Origin: Firmicutes bacterium CAG:884
Lineage (GTDB): Bacteria; Bacillota_I; Bacilli_A; RF39; UBA660
DNA length: 14,637 nucleotides
Direction: 5' to 3'
Assembly (NCBI GenBank): GCA_000433875.1
Contig: HF993319.1
Location: forward strand, 35,321-49,957
Shown: positions 1 to 7,432 of the stretch, one piece after another
Numbering within the stretch: the stretch's first letter is position 1
How the letters are laid out: the number at the start of each line of letters is the position of its first letter
Notes under the pieces: generated by a model
Seen by the model: only the letters and a program-made list of their open reading frames with translations
Databases searched by the model: none
Told to the model about the DNA's origin: nothing
Position numbers and translations under genes: made by a program

Positions 1-212
1 AGAAAACTGAATTATCTTTAGATAGTTTAAAGACTGCAAATGGTGCTGTTGTTTTTGATAACACTACTACTCCTTGGGAAGCAGCTACTGCAGATAAGAC
101 TGCTGAAAAGGTAGTTGAATGGGAATGGCTTTATGCTTCTGGTAATGATAATGCATTCCAAGGCAAAGATGTTACATTTAGTTTAAAAGCTGTTGCTGAA
201 CAAGTTGCATAA
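1..212 (+). CDS. C-terminal end of a TasA/camelysin-like (SipW-dependent type) secreted protein, partial
   Basis: An open frame read from base 3 gives 69 codons and then TAA at 210-212; the start lies left of the window. The visible part is rich in Ala, Thr, Asp and Asn, has a WEWLYASGND stretch, and ends in a beta-strand-like TFSLKAVAEQVA. That ending resembles the VKxxAxAxQ end of TasA/camelysin (CalY) proteins, which form extracellular fibres or surface layers and carry a SipW-dependent signal peptide. A SipW-type signal peptidase is encoded 3.9 kb downstream, which fits. The signal peptide itself cannot be seen, so the family call rests on the C-terminal pattern and on context. It could be another small secreted surface protein. 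The gene is followed by the duplicated terminator unit at 235-329. Confidence 0.5.
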   Translation, partial: KTELSLDSLKTANGAVVFDNTTTPWEAATADKTAEKVVEWEWLYASGNDNAFQGKDVTFSLKAVAEQVA

Positions 213-234
213 AAAGTGAAATAATAATAATTAT

Positions 235-320
235 TATATTCATTAATTAATGAATCGAAGTTTCGTTTTGATACGAATATATTCATTAATTAATGAATCG
301 AAGTTTCGTTTTGGTACGAA
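235..320 (+). repeat. Tandem duplication of a 43-bp palindrome/hairpin unit
   Basis: Bases 235-277 and 278-320 are two adjacent 43-bp copies that differ only at 271 (A) versus 314 (G). Each copy begins with the perfect 18-bp palindrome ATTCATTAATTAATGAAT (238-255 and 281-298). It then continues into the hairpin sequence CGAAGTTTCG...ACGAA. Only the second copy runs on into ACTTTTTTT and so forms a complete terminator. The first copy has lost the last stem bases and the T-run. The unit lies between the TasA-like gene and the Abi gene. Confidence 0.9.
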
Positions 321-329
321 ACTTTTTTT
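301..329 (+). terminator. Rho-independent terminator of the TasA-like gene
   Basis: AAGTTTCGT (301-309) pairs perfectly with ACGAAACTT (316-324) around the 6-nt loop TTTGGT, and Ts continue to 329. It is the intact second half of the tandem duplication. It should stop transcription from the TasA-like gene before the Abi gene. Confidence 0.85.
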
Positions 330-369
330 GTATAATTTATTAAGAATTATTATAAATTTATTATAATTA

Positions 370-441
370 TTGACTAATTTTGTGTTGGGTGTAAAATTAT
401 ACTTGTATGATATTCTTTTTGCTTTTATTTTGTGATATAAT
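370..441 (+). promoter_or_regulatory. Candidate promoters of the Abi-htrA operon
   Basis: Two candidates are visible. TTGACT (370-375) is followed after 16 bp by TAAAAT (392-397). A better-placed extended -10, TGATATAAT (433-441), sits just upstream of the AGGAGG at 449-454 but has only a poor -35 (TTCTTT, 413-418). The second would start transcription at about 448, essentially at the ribosome binding site. That matches the layout at several other genes in the window. Confidence 0.4.
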
Positions 442-462
442 TGATAATAGGAGGATGCTGAT

Positions 463-1389
463 ATGCAAAACAAGACATTTAAAACACTTGATGAGCAGAT
501 TGAAATAATGAAATCGAAGGGTTTGAATATTATAGATGTTGATAAAGCAAAAAATATATTATTTAGGGAAAACTATTTTTTTATAAATGGTTATAGACAA
601 TTACTTATGTATCCTGGCGAAAAAAAGTTTATAAAAGGTTCAACGTTTGATGAATTATATGGTATTTTTGTGTTTGATCGAAAAATACGAAATATTTTCT
701 TTAAATATATTTTGATTATAGAAAATAATGTTAAATCAATAATGAGTTATTATTTATCTAAAAAATATGGTTATAAGGAAAAAGAATATTTAAAAGATGA
801 AAATTTTATTGATGATCCTAGTCGTATTAAACAAGTACATGATGTTATCAGTAAAATGAAGAGGCAAATAAGAATTAATGGCTCTCAGCATCGTGCAACA
901 GCCCATTATGTTTATAATTATGGTTATATTCCTTTATGGGTACTTGTTAAAGTTTTATCTTTTGGTATTGTTGCTGAATTGTATGGTATTTTGAAGGATG
1001 ATGATAAGGCTTCTATCGCGAATGTTTATGAAGTTGATACGGAAACTTTTTTGATTTTCTTATCATTACTTGCCAATTTTAGAAATATATGTGCTCATGA
1101 AGATATATTCTTTGATCATCGTACTGGTAGAAAAATACCAGATAATAAGTTTCATAAATTACTTGACATTGATACTGATGAAGATGGGTATATTTTTGGA
1201 AAAAATGACTTATATGCTTTAGTATTAATAATGAAATATATGTTAAGTGAAACGGAATTTAGAGATTTAGTTCACGAAATTAATTATGAACTTGATGTTT
1301 TGAACGGGAAAGTAAATAGTGTGTCAATAGTTGAAGTTCTTAAAAAAATTGGTTTTCCAATTAATTGGACAGATATTTTGGATTTATAG
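463..1389 (+). CDS. Abi family protein (Abi_2; AbiD/AbiF-like, HEPN-type putative RNase)
   Basis: The 308-residue protein has the Abi_2 (AbiD/AbiF) pattern: an N-terminal TLDEQIEIMKSKGL segment, NYFFINGYRQL, FDRKIRNIFFKYILIIEN, and a C-terminal FRNICAHEDIFFDHR. The last contains R207-N208-x3-H212, the Rx4-6H signature of HEPN RNase domains. Family members are abortive-infection proteins that block phage multiplication, probably by cleaving RNA. The length is normal for the family and the catalytic-type motif is intact. The start follows AGGAGG (449-454) with 8-bp spacing. Its TAG stop (1387-1389) is overlapped by the ribosome binding site of the htrA-like gene, so the two are probably translated from one mRNA. 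Only a low-structure A/T-rich leader and the 43-bp repeats precede it. Some relatives pair with a small antitoxin RNA, but none is clearly visible here. Family call good; target unknown. Confidence 0.85.
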   Translation: MQNKTFKTLDEQIEIMKSKGLNIIDVDKAKNILFRENYFFINGYRQLLMYPGEKKFIKGSTFDELYGIFVFDRKIRNIFFKYILIIENNVKSIMSYYLSKKYGYKEKEYLKDENFIDDPSRIKQVHDVISKMKRQIRINGSQHRATAHYVYNYGYIPLWVLVKVLSFGIVAELYGILKDDDKASIANVYEVDTETFLIFLSLLANFRNICAHEDIFFDHRTGRKIPDNKFHKLLDIDTDEDGYIFGKNDLYALVLIMKYMLSETEFRDLVHEINYELDVLNGKVNSVSIVEVLKKIGFPINWTDILDL

Positions 1390-1397
1390 GAGGAATT

Positions 1398-2501
1398 ATG
1401 AAAAATAAAAATTTATATTTTATTGGAATTATGATTGCATTCTTTTTAGGTGTAGGTGGTACGATTTTGCTTTTGGATAATACTACTATTGGAAAAGAAA
1501 AGATTGTTGAAAAAACTGTTAAAACAGTAAGTGTCACGGAAGCAGATAGTTTAAAATCAGCAATAGAACTTGTTGATGATGCGGTTGTATATATTGCAAC
1601 AACTACTAAATCAGGTAATGGTTCTGGTTCTGGCTTTGTATATAAAACTGATGATAAATATGGTTATATATTAACTAACTTTCACGTTATTGATAATTAT
1701 CGCTCTGTAAAGGTTATTAATAACAATATGGGAGAATACGACGCTAAGGTTTTAGGATTTGATGAGAGTACTGATTTAGCAGTTTTAAGAATACCAAAGG
1801 AAGGTGTTTTGTTAGTTGCACAGATGGGGGAAAGTAGTAATGTTTCAAAAGGTGATACAGTATTTGCTGTTGGTTCTCCACAAGGTTTAACTTATATTAA
1901 TAGTGTTACAAGAGGAATTATTTCGGGTTCAAATAGAACTGTTTCGGCAACAATTAATAATGTTGAATATTTAATGGATGTTCTTCAAACAGATACAGCT
2001 ATAAATCCTGGTAATAGTGGTGGACCTTTATGTTCATCAGATGGTAAAGTTATTGGAATTAATTCTATGAAGCTTGTTGAAAGCAAGATAGAGGGTATGG
2101 GATTTGCAATTCCTATTGAAATTGCTTTATCATATGTTGACAGACTTGAAAAGGGTGAAATGATTTCTAGACCTTATTTAGGAATTGAAACACTTGATTT
2201 AGAATCATATACAAATAATAAGTTTTATTATTTCCAAAGAGGTTATAACTTTGATATTGATGATTCTATTGAAAAAGGTGTTGTTGTAGCAAGTGTTGAA
2301 GATGGTTCAGCAGCTTCTAAAGCTGGTCTTAAAAAAGGCGATGTTATTGTTAAAATAGATAATACATCTACTGATGATGCTACACATTTTAGATATTTAT
2401 TATATAAATATAAAGTAGGAGATACTATTACTGTTAAAGTGCGCCGTGGAACTGGTGAAAAAGATATTAAAATTACTTTAACTAGCGCAAAGAAGGATTG
2501 A
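1398..2501 (+). CDS. htrA: HtrA/DegP-like trypsin-family serine protease, membrane-anchored, with C-terminal PDZ domain
   Basis: A surface quality-control protease that degrades or refolds misfolded exported proteins. Residues 6-26 are one hydrophobic signal-anchor helix (YFIGIMIAFFLGVGGTILLL), followed by a linker to about 50. The S1C protease domain then carries the full catalytic triad: His96 in LTNFHVID, Asp126 in STDLAVLRI and Ser207 in NPGNSGGPL. A single PDZ domain covers about 265-360, with the internal GLKKGDVIVKID motif. The 367-residue length is normal for Gram-positive HtrA. I chose ATG 1398 because AGGAGG (1388-1393) lies just before it. An in-frame ATG at 1365 lies inside the Abi gene and would add 11 residues ahead of the signal-anchor. 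The ribosome binding site overlaps the Abi stop codon, so co-expression with Abi is likely. The end of the gene forms the 5' arm of its own terminator. Confidence 0.93.
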   Translation: MKNKNLYFIGIMIAFFLGVGGTILLLDNTTIGKEKIVEKTVKTVSVTEADSLKSAIELVDDAVVYIATTTKSGNGSGSGFVYKTDDKYGYILTNFHVIDNYRSVKVINNNMGEYDAKVLGFDESTDLAVLRIPKEGVLLVAQMGESSNVSKGDTVFAVGSPQGLTYINSVTRGIISGSNRTVSATINNVEYLMDVLQTDTAINPGNSGGPLCSSDGKVIGINSMKLVESKIEGMGFAIPIEIALSYVDRLEKGEMISRPYLGIETLDLESYTNNKFYYFQRGYNFDIDDSIEKGVVVASVEDGSAASKAGLKKGDVIVKIDNTSTDDATHFRYLLYKYKVGDTITVKVRRGTGEKDIKITLTSAKKD

Positions 2502-2518
2502 TATTTCCTTCTTTTTTT
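2489..2518 (+). terminator. Terminator of the Abi-htrA operon, overlapping the htrA stop
   Basis: AAAGAAGGA (2489-2497) pairs with TCCTTCTTT (2506-2514) around an 8-nt loop holding the htrA TGA stop, and the T-run continues to 2518. The 5' arm is coding sequence. The loop also contains TTGATA, the -35 box of the next promoter. Confidence 0.85.
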
Positions 2519-2526
2519 GGTATTAT
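2498..2526 (+). promoter_or_regulatory. Promoter of the membrane protein-signal peptidase operon
   Basis: TTGATA (2498-2503) is followed by a 17-bp spacer and then TATTAT (2521-2526), with a TG extension at 2518-2519. The predicted start at about 2533 falls inside the GTGGTGAT ribosome binding site (2531-2538). The promoter is nested in the preceding terminator: its -35 is in the loop and its spacer contains the 3' arm and T-run. Confidence 0.65.
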
Positions 2527-2541
2527 ATTAGTGGTGATAAA

Positions 2542-4113
2542 ATGAAAAATTTTGTAAAAGCTATAGTTTGTACTTTGGTTATTGGACTTACCATATTTTA
2601 TTTGTTTTTGCCACCTATTAATATTACATCTTTAGAGTTTTATTCATTTTTAATTTTTTTAATTCTTGTATATTTATGCTTTAGGTATGTTATATTTGAT
2701 ATAAGAAATATTGGAAATGGGATACGTGGTTTAGTAAAATATGGTGTATTTATTGTAATCCTTATTATTCTTCCATTTGTTGTTAATTTGTTTCTTTCGC
2801 CTTTATTTAATGCTAAGGGTTATAGTAATCGTATTGTTGTTAAAGAAGATGGTGATTTTAAGAATGATGTTGCGGAAGTTGATTTTAATCATATTCCTTT
2901 ATTAGATAAAGATTCTTCACAAAAACTGGGAGATAGGGTAATGGGACAATTACCAGAATTGGTTTCGCAATTTTATGTTTCGGATTTATATACGCAAATA
3001 AATTATAATAATAAAATTGTTCGTGTTACACCACTTGAATATAATGGTTTTATTAAATATTTAGGTAATCGTAAAGATGGTGTTAAGGGATATATTGTTG
3101 TTGATTCTGGTAATGGAAATGCTGAGCTTGTTAAGTTAGATAAAGGAATGAAGTATATGCCTTCTGGTTATTTCTTTGAAAACTTATATAGAAAATTAAG
3201 ATTTAAATATCCGACATTTGTTTTTGATGATGTTAATTTTGAGATTGATAATAATGGAAATCCTTACTGGATCGCGCCAGTTGTTAAGTATAAAGGCATT
3301 GGCTTACTTAAAGATATAAAGGGTGCGGTTATATTAAATGCTATTAGTGGTGAGAGTAAATATTATGATGTTTCAAGTATTCCTAGTTGGGTTGATCATA
3401 TATATTCAGCTGATTTAATAATTGAACAGGTTGATGACTGGGGCACTTACAAAAATGGATTTTGGAATAGTGTTTTGAGTCAAAAGAATGTTGTTAATAC
3501 TACTGATGGTTATAACTATTTGACAATTTCAGATGATGTTTACTTATATACAGGTATTACTTCAGTTGCGAATGATGAGGCTAATATAGGATTTATTTTA
3601 TCTAATTTAAGAACAAAAGAAACAGTTTTCTATTCGGTTGCTGGTGCTGAAGAATACAGTGCGATGGGTAGTAGTGAAGGGCAAGTTCAACAAATGAAAT
3701 ATAAAGCTACTTTTCCGTTATTAATTAATTTAAATGGTCGTCCTACTTATTTGATTTCTCTTAAAGATAATGCAGGTCTTGTAAAAATGTATAGTTTTGT
3801 TGACGTTGCTGATTATCAAAAGGTTGTTGTTACAGATAGTTCTAAAGGAATTGAAGAGGCTGCTAGACAATATTTGAATGTAATTGGTATGAGTGCTGAG
3901 GATAGTAAGACTATTAAAATTAAATCTATAAAAGATGTTATGATTAATGGAACTACATATTATTATATCGTTTCTAGTGAAGGTGATAAATATCGAGTTT
4001 CTATTGATAAAAACGAGTTTGTTTTGCCGTTTTTGAATATTGGGGATAGTGTTGTTGTTTCATATAAAAATGGTGAAGTAAAAGAAATTATAAAATTGGA
4101 GGAAGAGTTATGA
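2542..4113 (+). CDS. Membrane protein of unknown function with large extracytoplasmic domain
   Basis: I do not recognise this 523-residue family. It begins with three hydrophobic helices (about 7-25, 31-50 and 65-88), followed by about 430 mostly hydrophilic residues rich in beta-type alternation (Val, Tyr, Asp, Gly), probably outside the membrane. Recognisable phrases include NPYWIAPVVKYKGIGLL near 243 and a GAVILNAISGESKYYDVSSI stretch ending in PSWVD near 280. These look like a repeated small alpha/beta module of the PepSY type, but this is impression, not an identified domain. No catalytic motif was found. The start follows GTGGTGAT (2531-2538). The gene overlaps the signal peptidase gene by 4 nt (ATGA), so the two are translationally coupled. 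A role in export or surface assembly alongside the signal peptidase is inference from context only. Confidence 0.75.
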   Translation: MKNFVKAIVCTLVIGLTIFYLFLPPINITSLEFYSFLIFLILVYLCFRYVIFDIRNIGNGIRGLVKYGVFIVILIILPFVVNLFLSPLFNAKGYSNRIVVKEDGDFKNDVAEVDFNHIPLLDKDSSQKLGDRVMGQLPELVSQFYVSDLYTQINYNNKIVRVTPLEYNGFIKYLGNRKDGVKGYIVVDSGNGNAELVKLDKGMKYMPSGYFFENLYRKLRFKYPTFVFDDVNFEIDNNGNPYWIAPVVKYKGIGLLKDIKGAVILNAISGESKYYDVSSIPSWVDHIYSADLIIEQVDDWGTYKNGFWNSVLSQKNVVNTTDGYNYLTISDDVYLYTGITSVANDEANIGFILSNLRTKETVFYSVAGAEEYSAMGSSEGQVQQMKYKATFPLLINLNGRPTYLISLKDNAGLVKMYSFVDVADYQKVVVTDSSKGIEEAARQYLNVIGMSAEDSKTIKIKSIKDVMINGTTYYYIVSSEGDKYRVSIDKNEFVLPFLNIGDSVVVSYKNGEVKEIIKLEEEL

Positions 4114-4580
4114 GTGTTTTGAAAAAAATACTTGGTGTATTTAAGATTATTTTAGTTGTTTTGATGATTATTTTCATAGTTTGCTTTTGTTCAATTGTTT
4201 ATCAAAAGAAAGTTATGAAAGTCGGAATGCCAAATTTGTTTGGTTATACTGGAGGAGCGATTGTTTCTGGTAGTATGGAACCAAATATTCATGTTGGAGA
4301 TTATGTTATTGTCGATGTTAATGGTGGATATAATAAAGGCGATGTTGTTATGTTTAAGAGAGGAAATGCTTATATAGCGCATCGTGTTATGGATGTATTT
4401 GATGATTATATTATTACCAAGGGTGATAATAACGAGACTGAGGATGTTGAGATTCCTAAAGATACTGTTGTTGGACCTGTAGTTAAAGTTATAAGAGGTT
4501 TAGGTTCATTTACTATGTTACTTGCTAAATATAAGTTTTTAGTATTAATAATAGTAGTTTTAGTTATTATTTTGTTATAA
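4110..4580 (+). CDS. sipW: Signal peptidase I, SipW/ER (archaeal-eukaryotic) type
   Basis: A membrane-bound protease that removes signal peptides from exported proteins, especially TasA/camelysin-type substrates. The 156-residue protein has an N-terminal transmembrane helix (about 10-30), the nucleophile Ser55 in VSGSMEPNIHVGD, and then His91 in YIAHRVMDV. The second catalytic residue is His, as in ER-type and SipW enzymes, not the Lys of ordinary bacterial SipS/LepB. Box-like GDVVMFK and ITKGDNNETED follow, with a second membrane helix at about 140-156. The length is slightly short of typical SipW. Translation starts at ATG 4110 after GGAGG (4098-4102) and overlaps the stop of the upstream membrane protein gene. 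The likely substrate is the TasA-like protein whose end is at 1-212. The call is firm; the substrate is inferred. Confidence 0.92.
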   Translation: MSVLKKILGVFKIILVVLMIIFIVCFCSIVYQKKVMKVGMPNLFGYTGGAIVSGSMEPNIHVGDYVIVDVNGGYNKGDVVMFKRGNAYIAHRVMDVFDDYIITKGDNNETEDVEIPKDTVVGPVVKVIRGLGSFTMLLAKYKFLVLIIVVLVIILL

Positions 4581-4581
4581 A

Positions 4582-4604
4582 AAAAGCACCGTTTTGGTGC
4601 TTTT
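4582..4604. terminator. Bidirectional terminator between convergent genes
   Basis: AAAAGCACC (4582-4590) pairs perfectly with GGTGCTTTT (4596-4604) around the loop GTTTT. The A-tract on one side and T-tract on the other let it work in both directions. It ends both the signal peptidase gene and the minus-strand LtaS-like gene, whose stop codon (4605-4603) lies in its outer stem. Confidence 0.9.
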
Positions 4605-6609
4605 ATACTTCTTCTTCTCTTGTTTCAGTGATGTAATTATTTAGTGGATTATCTACATTGTAATCTTTGTATTTTTGTTCTAGATAATTAAAATAATTTT
4701 TCTTTATAGCTGTTGTTGACATTTGCAATCTTGATGTAACAATTCTGTTGATTTCTATTATTTGTTCATCAGTATATGTTGTTTCTTCATTTGCATATGT
4801 TATTTTATTATTGTTTGCATTGTAGTATGCTACTTCATTTTTCCAAGAACCGTTAGGAAAAATAACTAGACTTCTATAGTTTTCTCCTAGTAGATCTTCA
4901 CCCATATATAATCTTGCATCGTAGTCTAAATCAAATAGATTAGCGATTGTTGGTAGTATATTTATATAGCTTGTATAATCTTCAAATACTTTTGGGGTTT
5001 CCTTAGCGTTGTATATAACAAATGGAGTTCTATCTATATCTACACCATCTGTATTATCAAGTACTTGACCTATTGATTTTGTATCAATTGCATATGGGTA
5101 GTGGTCACCAAATAATACGATTACTGTATCATTTAATTTACCATTTTTTTTAAGTTTTTCAAGTAGTGTTTGTAGAGCTAGGTCAACTTCAGTTAATTTT
5201 GATAAATATCTTTTTATATCTGTACTTACATCTAAATCTTTAAATTTGCTTAGATATTTGTCACCATATTCAGAAGATCTATTGTATGGTGCGTGACTTG
5301 TTACTGTTGTTAAGAAGGCAAAGAATTTTTCGTCTTTGTTTTCAGTAATTATTGGATAAGCGTTTTCAATTAGGTCAACATCTGATGGCCATTTTCCATA
5401 TATTGGACTTGTTAAAATGTTTAGTTTATCTGGTCCATAATATGTGCTTCCTAGATTTTTGTGAATTATGCTTCTAGCATAATATTGGTCTGTGTAGTTG
5501 TGATATGATGAAACGTTATATCCTTTATTACTGAATAGATTAAATAAACTTTCGTAATAGGTGTTGTTTTTGTAATCACGGGCTACACATGTGTTATTTA
5601 TACTATATAGTGATGTTAGAGCACTAAACTCATTATTACCGGTTGGGCAGGTATTTCTTGGTGAATAGTTGTTTTTCCAAGACCATCCTTCACTATATAT
5701 CTTATAAAGTGTTGGGAAGTATTCTTCGTTGATTGCAATTTCGTTTGTTGATTCCAACATTAATATTATTAAGTTTTTATTTTTAAAATATCCTGTATAA
5801 TCATTTTTTTGTTTTTGGTTCCTTGAAATGAAATATTTGTTTAAACTGTTGTTTATTGCACTTTTTTCATCATCGATTATTTGATTCCATATTGTGTCAT
5901 CAAAGTGTTTTTCTGCTACTATTATTGTTTCTTTTGGTGGTTCGTATGATATTTCTACTTTATTTTGGAATAAACTTTTTATGTCTAGTAGGAAATATCC
6001 GTTTATTCCAAATTGGTTAACAGTTGTACTTGGATTTGATGGGTATTTAAATAATTCTTTGTTTGTAATTGTTTGGTATTTGTTTTGCATAAATTTAAGA
6101 TTTATTGTTTCATAATACATTATTCCAAGTGTTACTAATAATAGTAGTGATATATATACTTCTTTATATATATTTTTGTTTGTTGTTTCTTCTTTTTTAT
6201 TTTTCCTTAGTATACAATATACTATTAATGGAATGATTGGAAGAAGTATTGTGTAGTATACTGGTTTTAGACTTTTTATGAAGTCTAGAATGTATGATTT
6301 AACGGCTCCTAGTTGTCCACCTGTGTTAACACTCATATAGATTCCAAAGTAGGCTGTGAAACCTAATTGGGCTAGTGAATATATTGATGATACTAAACAT
6401 AGTATAATTAAAATTGTGTTTTGCCATTTTTTGGTTTTTGCTATATAGGCAATGTTTGTAATTAGTATTCCTAATATTGCTGAGTATAAGATTATTCTTA
6501 GTATGCTATAATCAATTGTTAAGTTATTTATTAAAATTTTAAATATTATTTCTTCTATGATAAAAAAAAGTGTTACTACTAGTGATGTGATTGCTTTTTT
6601 CTTATTCAT
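4603..6609 (-). CDS. LTA synthase family protein (LtaS-like membrane sulfatase)
   Basis: A membrane enzyme of the alkaline phosphatase/sulfatase superfamily. Family members build glycerol-phosphate polymers by moving glycerol phosphate from phosphatidylglycerol to a growing teichoic-acid-type chain outside the cell. The 668-residue length is normal. Five transmembrane helices (about 7-28, 35-57, 64-88, 116-134 and 151-166) precede an extracellular catalytic domain. That domain has Glu286 in LIILMLESTNE (metal), Thr323 in CPTGNNEF (nucleophile position), His439 in TSHAPY, and Asp502-His503 in VLFGDHYPY (metal). All key residues are present. GAGGTGA (6622-6616) precedes the ATG, and a strong promoter lies at 6658-6630. 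Whether the product is lipoteichoic acid, a primer or another modification cannot be read from sequence, because this family has several paralogous roles (LtaS, LtaP, phosphoethanolamine-type transferases). Confidence 0.88.
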   Translation of the reverse strand: MNKKKAITSLVVTLFFIIEEIIFKILINNLTIDYSILRIILYSAILGILITNIAYIAKTKKWQNTILIILCLVSSIYSLAQLGFTAYFGIYMSVNTGGQLGAVKSYILDFIKSLKPVYYTILLPIIPLIVYCILRKNKKEETTNKNIYKEVYISLLLLVTLGIMYYETINLKFMQNKYQTITNKELFKYPSNPSTTVNQFGINGYFLLDIKSLFQNKVEISYEPPKETIIVAEKHFDDTIWNQIIDDEKSAINNSLNKYFISRNQKQKNDYTGYFKNKNLIILMLESTNEIAINEEYFPTLYKIYSEGWSWKNNYSPRNTCPTGNNEFSALTSLYSINNTCVARDYKNNTYYESLFNLFSNKGYNVSSYHNYTDQYYARSIIHKNLGSTYYGPDKLNILTSPIYGKWPSDVDLIENAYPIITENKDEKFFAFLTTVTSHAPYNRSSEYGDKYLSKFKDLDVSTDIKRYLSKLTEVDLALQTLLEKLKKNGKLNDTVIVLFGDHYPYAIDTKSIGQVLDNTDGVDIDRTPFVIYNAKETPKVFEDYTSYINILPTIANLFDLDYDARLYMGEDLLGENYRSLVIFPNGSWKNEVAYYNANNNKITYANEETTYTDEQIIEINRIVTSRLQMSTTAIKKNYFNYLEQKYKDYNVDNPLNNYITETREEEV

Positions 6610-6629
6610 TGTTTATCACCTCTTTAAAA

Positions 6630-6658
6630 TTTATACCATTTTTCGACATTTTTTTCAA
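6630..6658 (-). promoter_or_regulatory. Promoter of the LtaS-like gene
   Basis: Read on the minus strand: TTGAAA (6658-6653), a 17-bp spacer, then TATAAA (6635-6630) preceded by a TG extension. The predicted start at about 6623 is adjacent to the ribosome binding site GAGGTGA (6622-6616). The mRNA leader would be about 14 nt. Confidence 0.7.
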
Positions 6659-6693
6659 GTGTTTAGGCATAATTTTAATAATTGTTAATAATT

Positions 6694-7380
6694 TCATTTT
6701 ATTTTTTTTGTGAGTGTTCTGATGGATGGTGTTGTTTTGATGCCTTTTAGAAATAGGACTGGGTTTGAGAATAAAACTTTATATCCGTTATATTCTGTTA
6801 ACATTTCTAGGTCGTTTTTATCGTTTCCTATTGTGTATATGTTTTTTGGCTCGATTTTTTCTTTTAGACTTATTAGTTTTATGCCATCTCTTTTATTTAT
6901 TTGATTTTTGAATGAAACGTAGTTGAATAGGGATATTGATTCTAAGTATTCAATGTTTTTTTTCATTTCTCTTAGTTTGTGAAGATTTTTAAGATTTAAT
7001 GCACATATTATTTCAATAACGCTTGATGTGTCGTTTGTTTCTAGGCCAAATTCATTTAAAAGAATTAATTTTTTTATGTATGATAATGATGAGAGATACT
7101 CTAGGGATTCTTCAAGGATGTTTTCAGGTATTGGATATTTATATACTAGTTCATCTTTGGCATTAAAGATCGTGCTACCATCATTACATATTAGATATTT
7201 GTAGGGAATGTTATATCTTGTTGTTTCACTTTTTATTGATGTAAAGTTTCTTCCTGTTGCTAGGGCGAATATATTTCCGTTTTTTGTGAATTTTTTAATT
7301 GCTTCTATGTTTGCTTTTATATTTTTATTGTTGTTTTCTTCTTTGAATGTTCCGTCGTAATCACTTACTAATAATTTCAT
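6694..7380 (-). CDS. Cof-type HAD-superfamily hydrolase (phosphatase)
   Basis: A cytoplasmic haloacid-dehalogenase-fold phosphatase acting on small phosphorylated metabolites; the substrate cannot be predicted. All four HAD motifs are visible. Motif I is DYDGT (nucleophile Asp7, acid Asp9). Motif II is ATGR (Thr42). Motif III is probably Lys163 in NKRDGIKL. Motif IV is GNDKNDLEM (Asp187, Asp190). The cap lies between motifs II and III, as in the Cof/IIB group. At 228 residues it is shorter than the usual 260-280, so the cap is reduced. The start is at AAAGGAGA-ATG and the stop is TGA. It is probably a separate unit from the LtaS-like gene, because a promoter for that gene lies in the 84-bp gap. 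No clear terminator follows. Confidence 0.88.
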   Translation of the reverse strand: MKLLVSDYDGTFKEENNNKNIKANIEAIKKFTKNGNIFALATGRNFTSIKSETTRYNIPYKYLICNDGSTIFNAKDELVYKYPIPENILEESLEYLSSLSYIKKLILLNEFGLETNDTSSVIEIICALNLKNLHKLREMKKNIEYLESISLFNYVSFKNQINKRDGIKLISLKEKIEPKNIYTIGNDKNDLEMLTEYNGYKVLFSNPVLFLKGIKTTPSIRTLTKKIK

Positions 7381-7403
7381 GTTTATTCTCCTTTGCGTGC
7401 TCT

Positions 7404-7432
7404 ATTATATCAAATATATTTTATTATTTCAA
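7404..7432 (-). promoter_or_regulatory. Promoter of the HAD phosphatase gene
   Basis: Read on the minus strand: TTGAAA (7432-7427), a 17-bp spacer, then a perfect TATAAT (7409-7404) with a TG extension. The start is predicted at about 7397, three bases before the AAAGGAGA ribosome binding site (7394-7387). Confidence 0.75.

Noticed and set aside
220..320. A CRISPR-like repeat pattern
   Set aside because: The two units are directly adjacent with no spacer between them, and no cas genes are present.
330..435. A structured abiF-type antitoxin RNA directly upstream of the Abi gene
   Set aside because: The stretch is A/T-rich with no stable stem or pseudoknot that I can find by eye; the only structured element is the repeat further upstream.
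1365..1397. An earlier in-frame ATG for the htrA-like gene at 1365
   Set aside because: It lies inside the Abi gene without a ribosome binding site, whereas ATG 1398 follows AGGAGG and starts directly before the signal-anchor.
2499..2501. Possible Mycoplasma-type code with TGA as Trp
   Set aside because: TGA ends the htrA-like, membrane-protein and HAD genes at their expected lengths, and Trp is encoded by TGG throughout.
5894..6904. Open plus-strand frames antisense to the LtaS-like and HAD genes (for example 5894-6115 and 6710-6904)
   Set aside because: No ribosome binding sites or recognisable domains, and the minus-strand genes carry complete catalytic motif sets.
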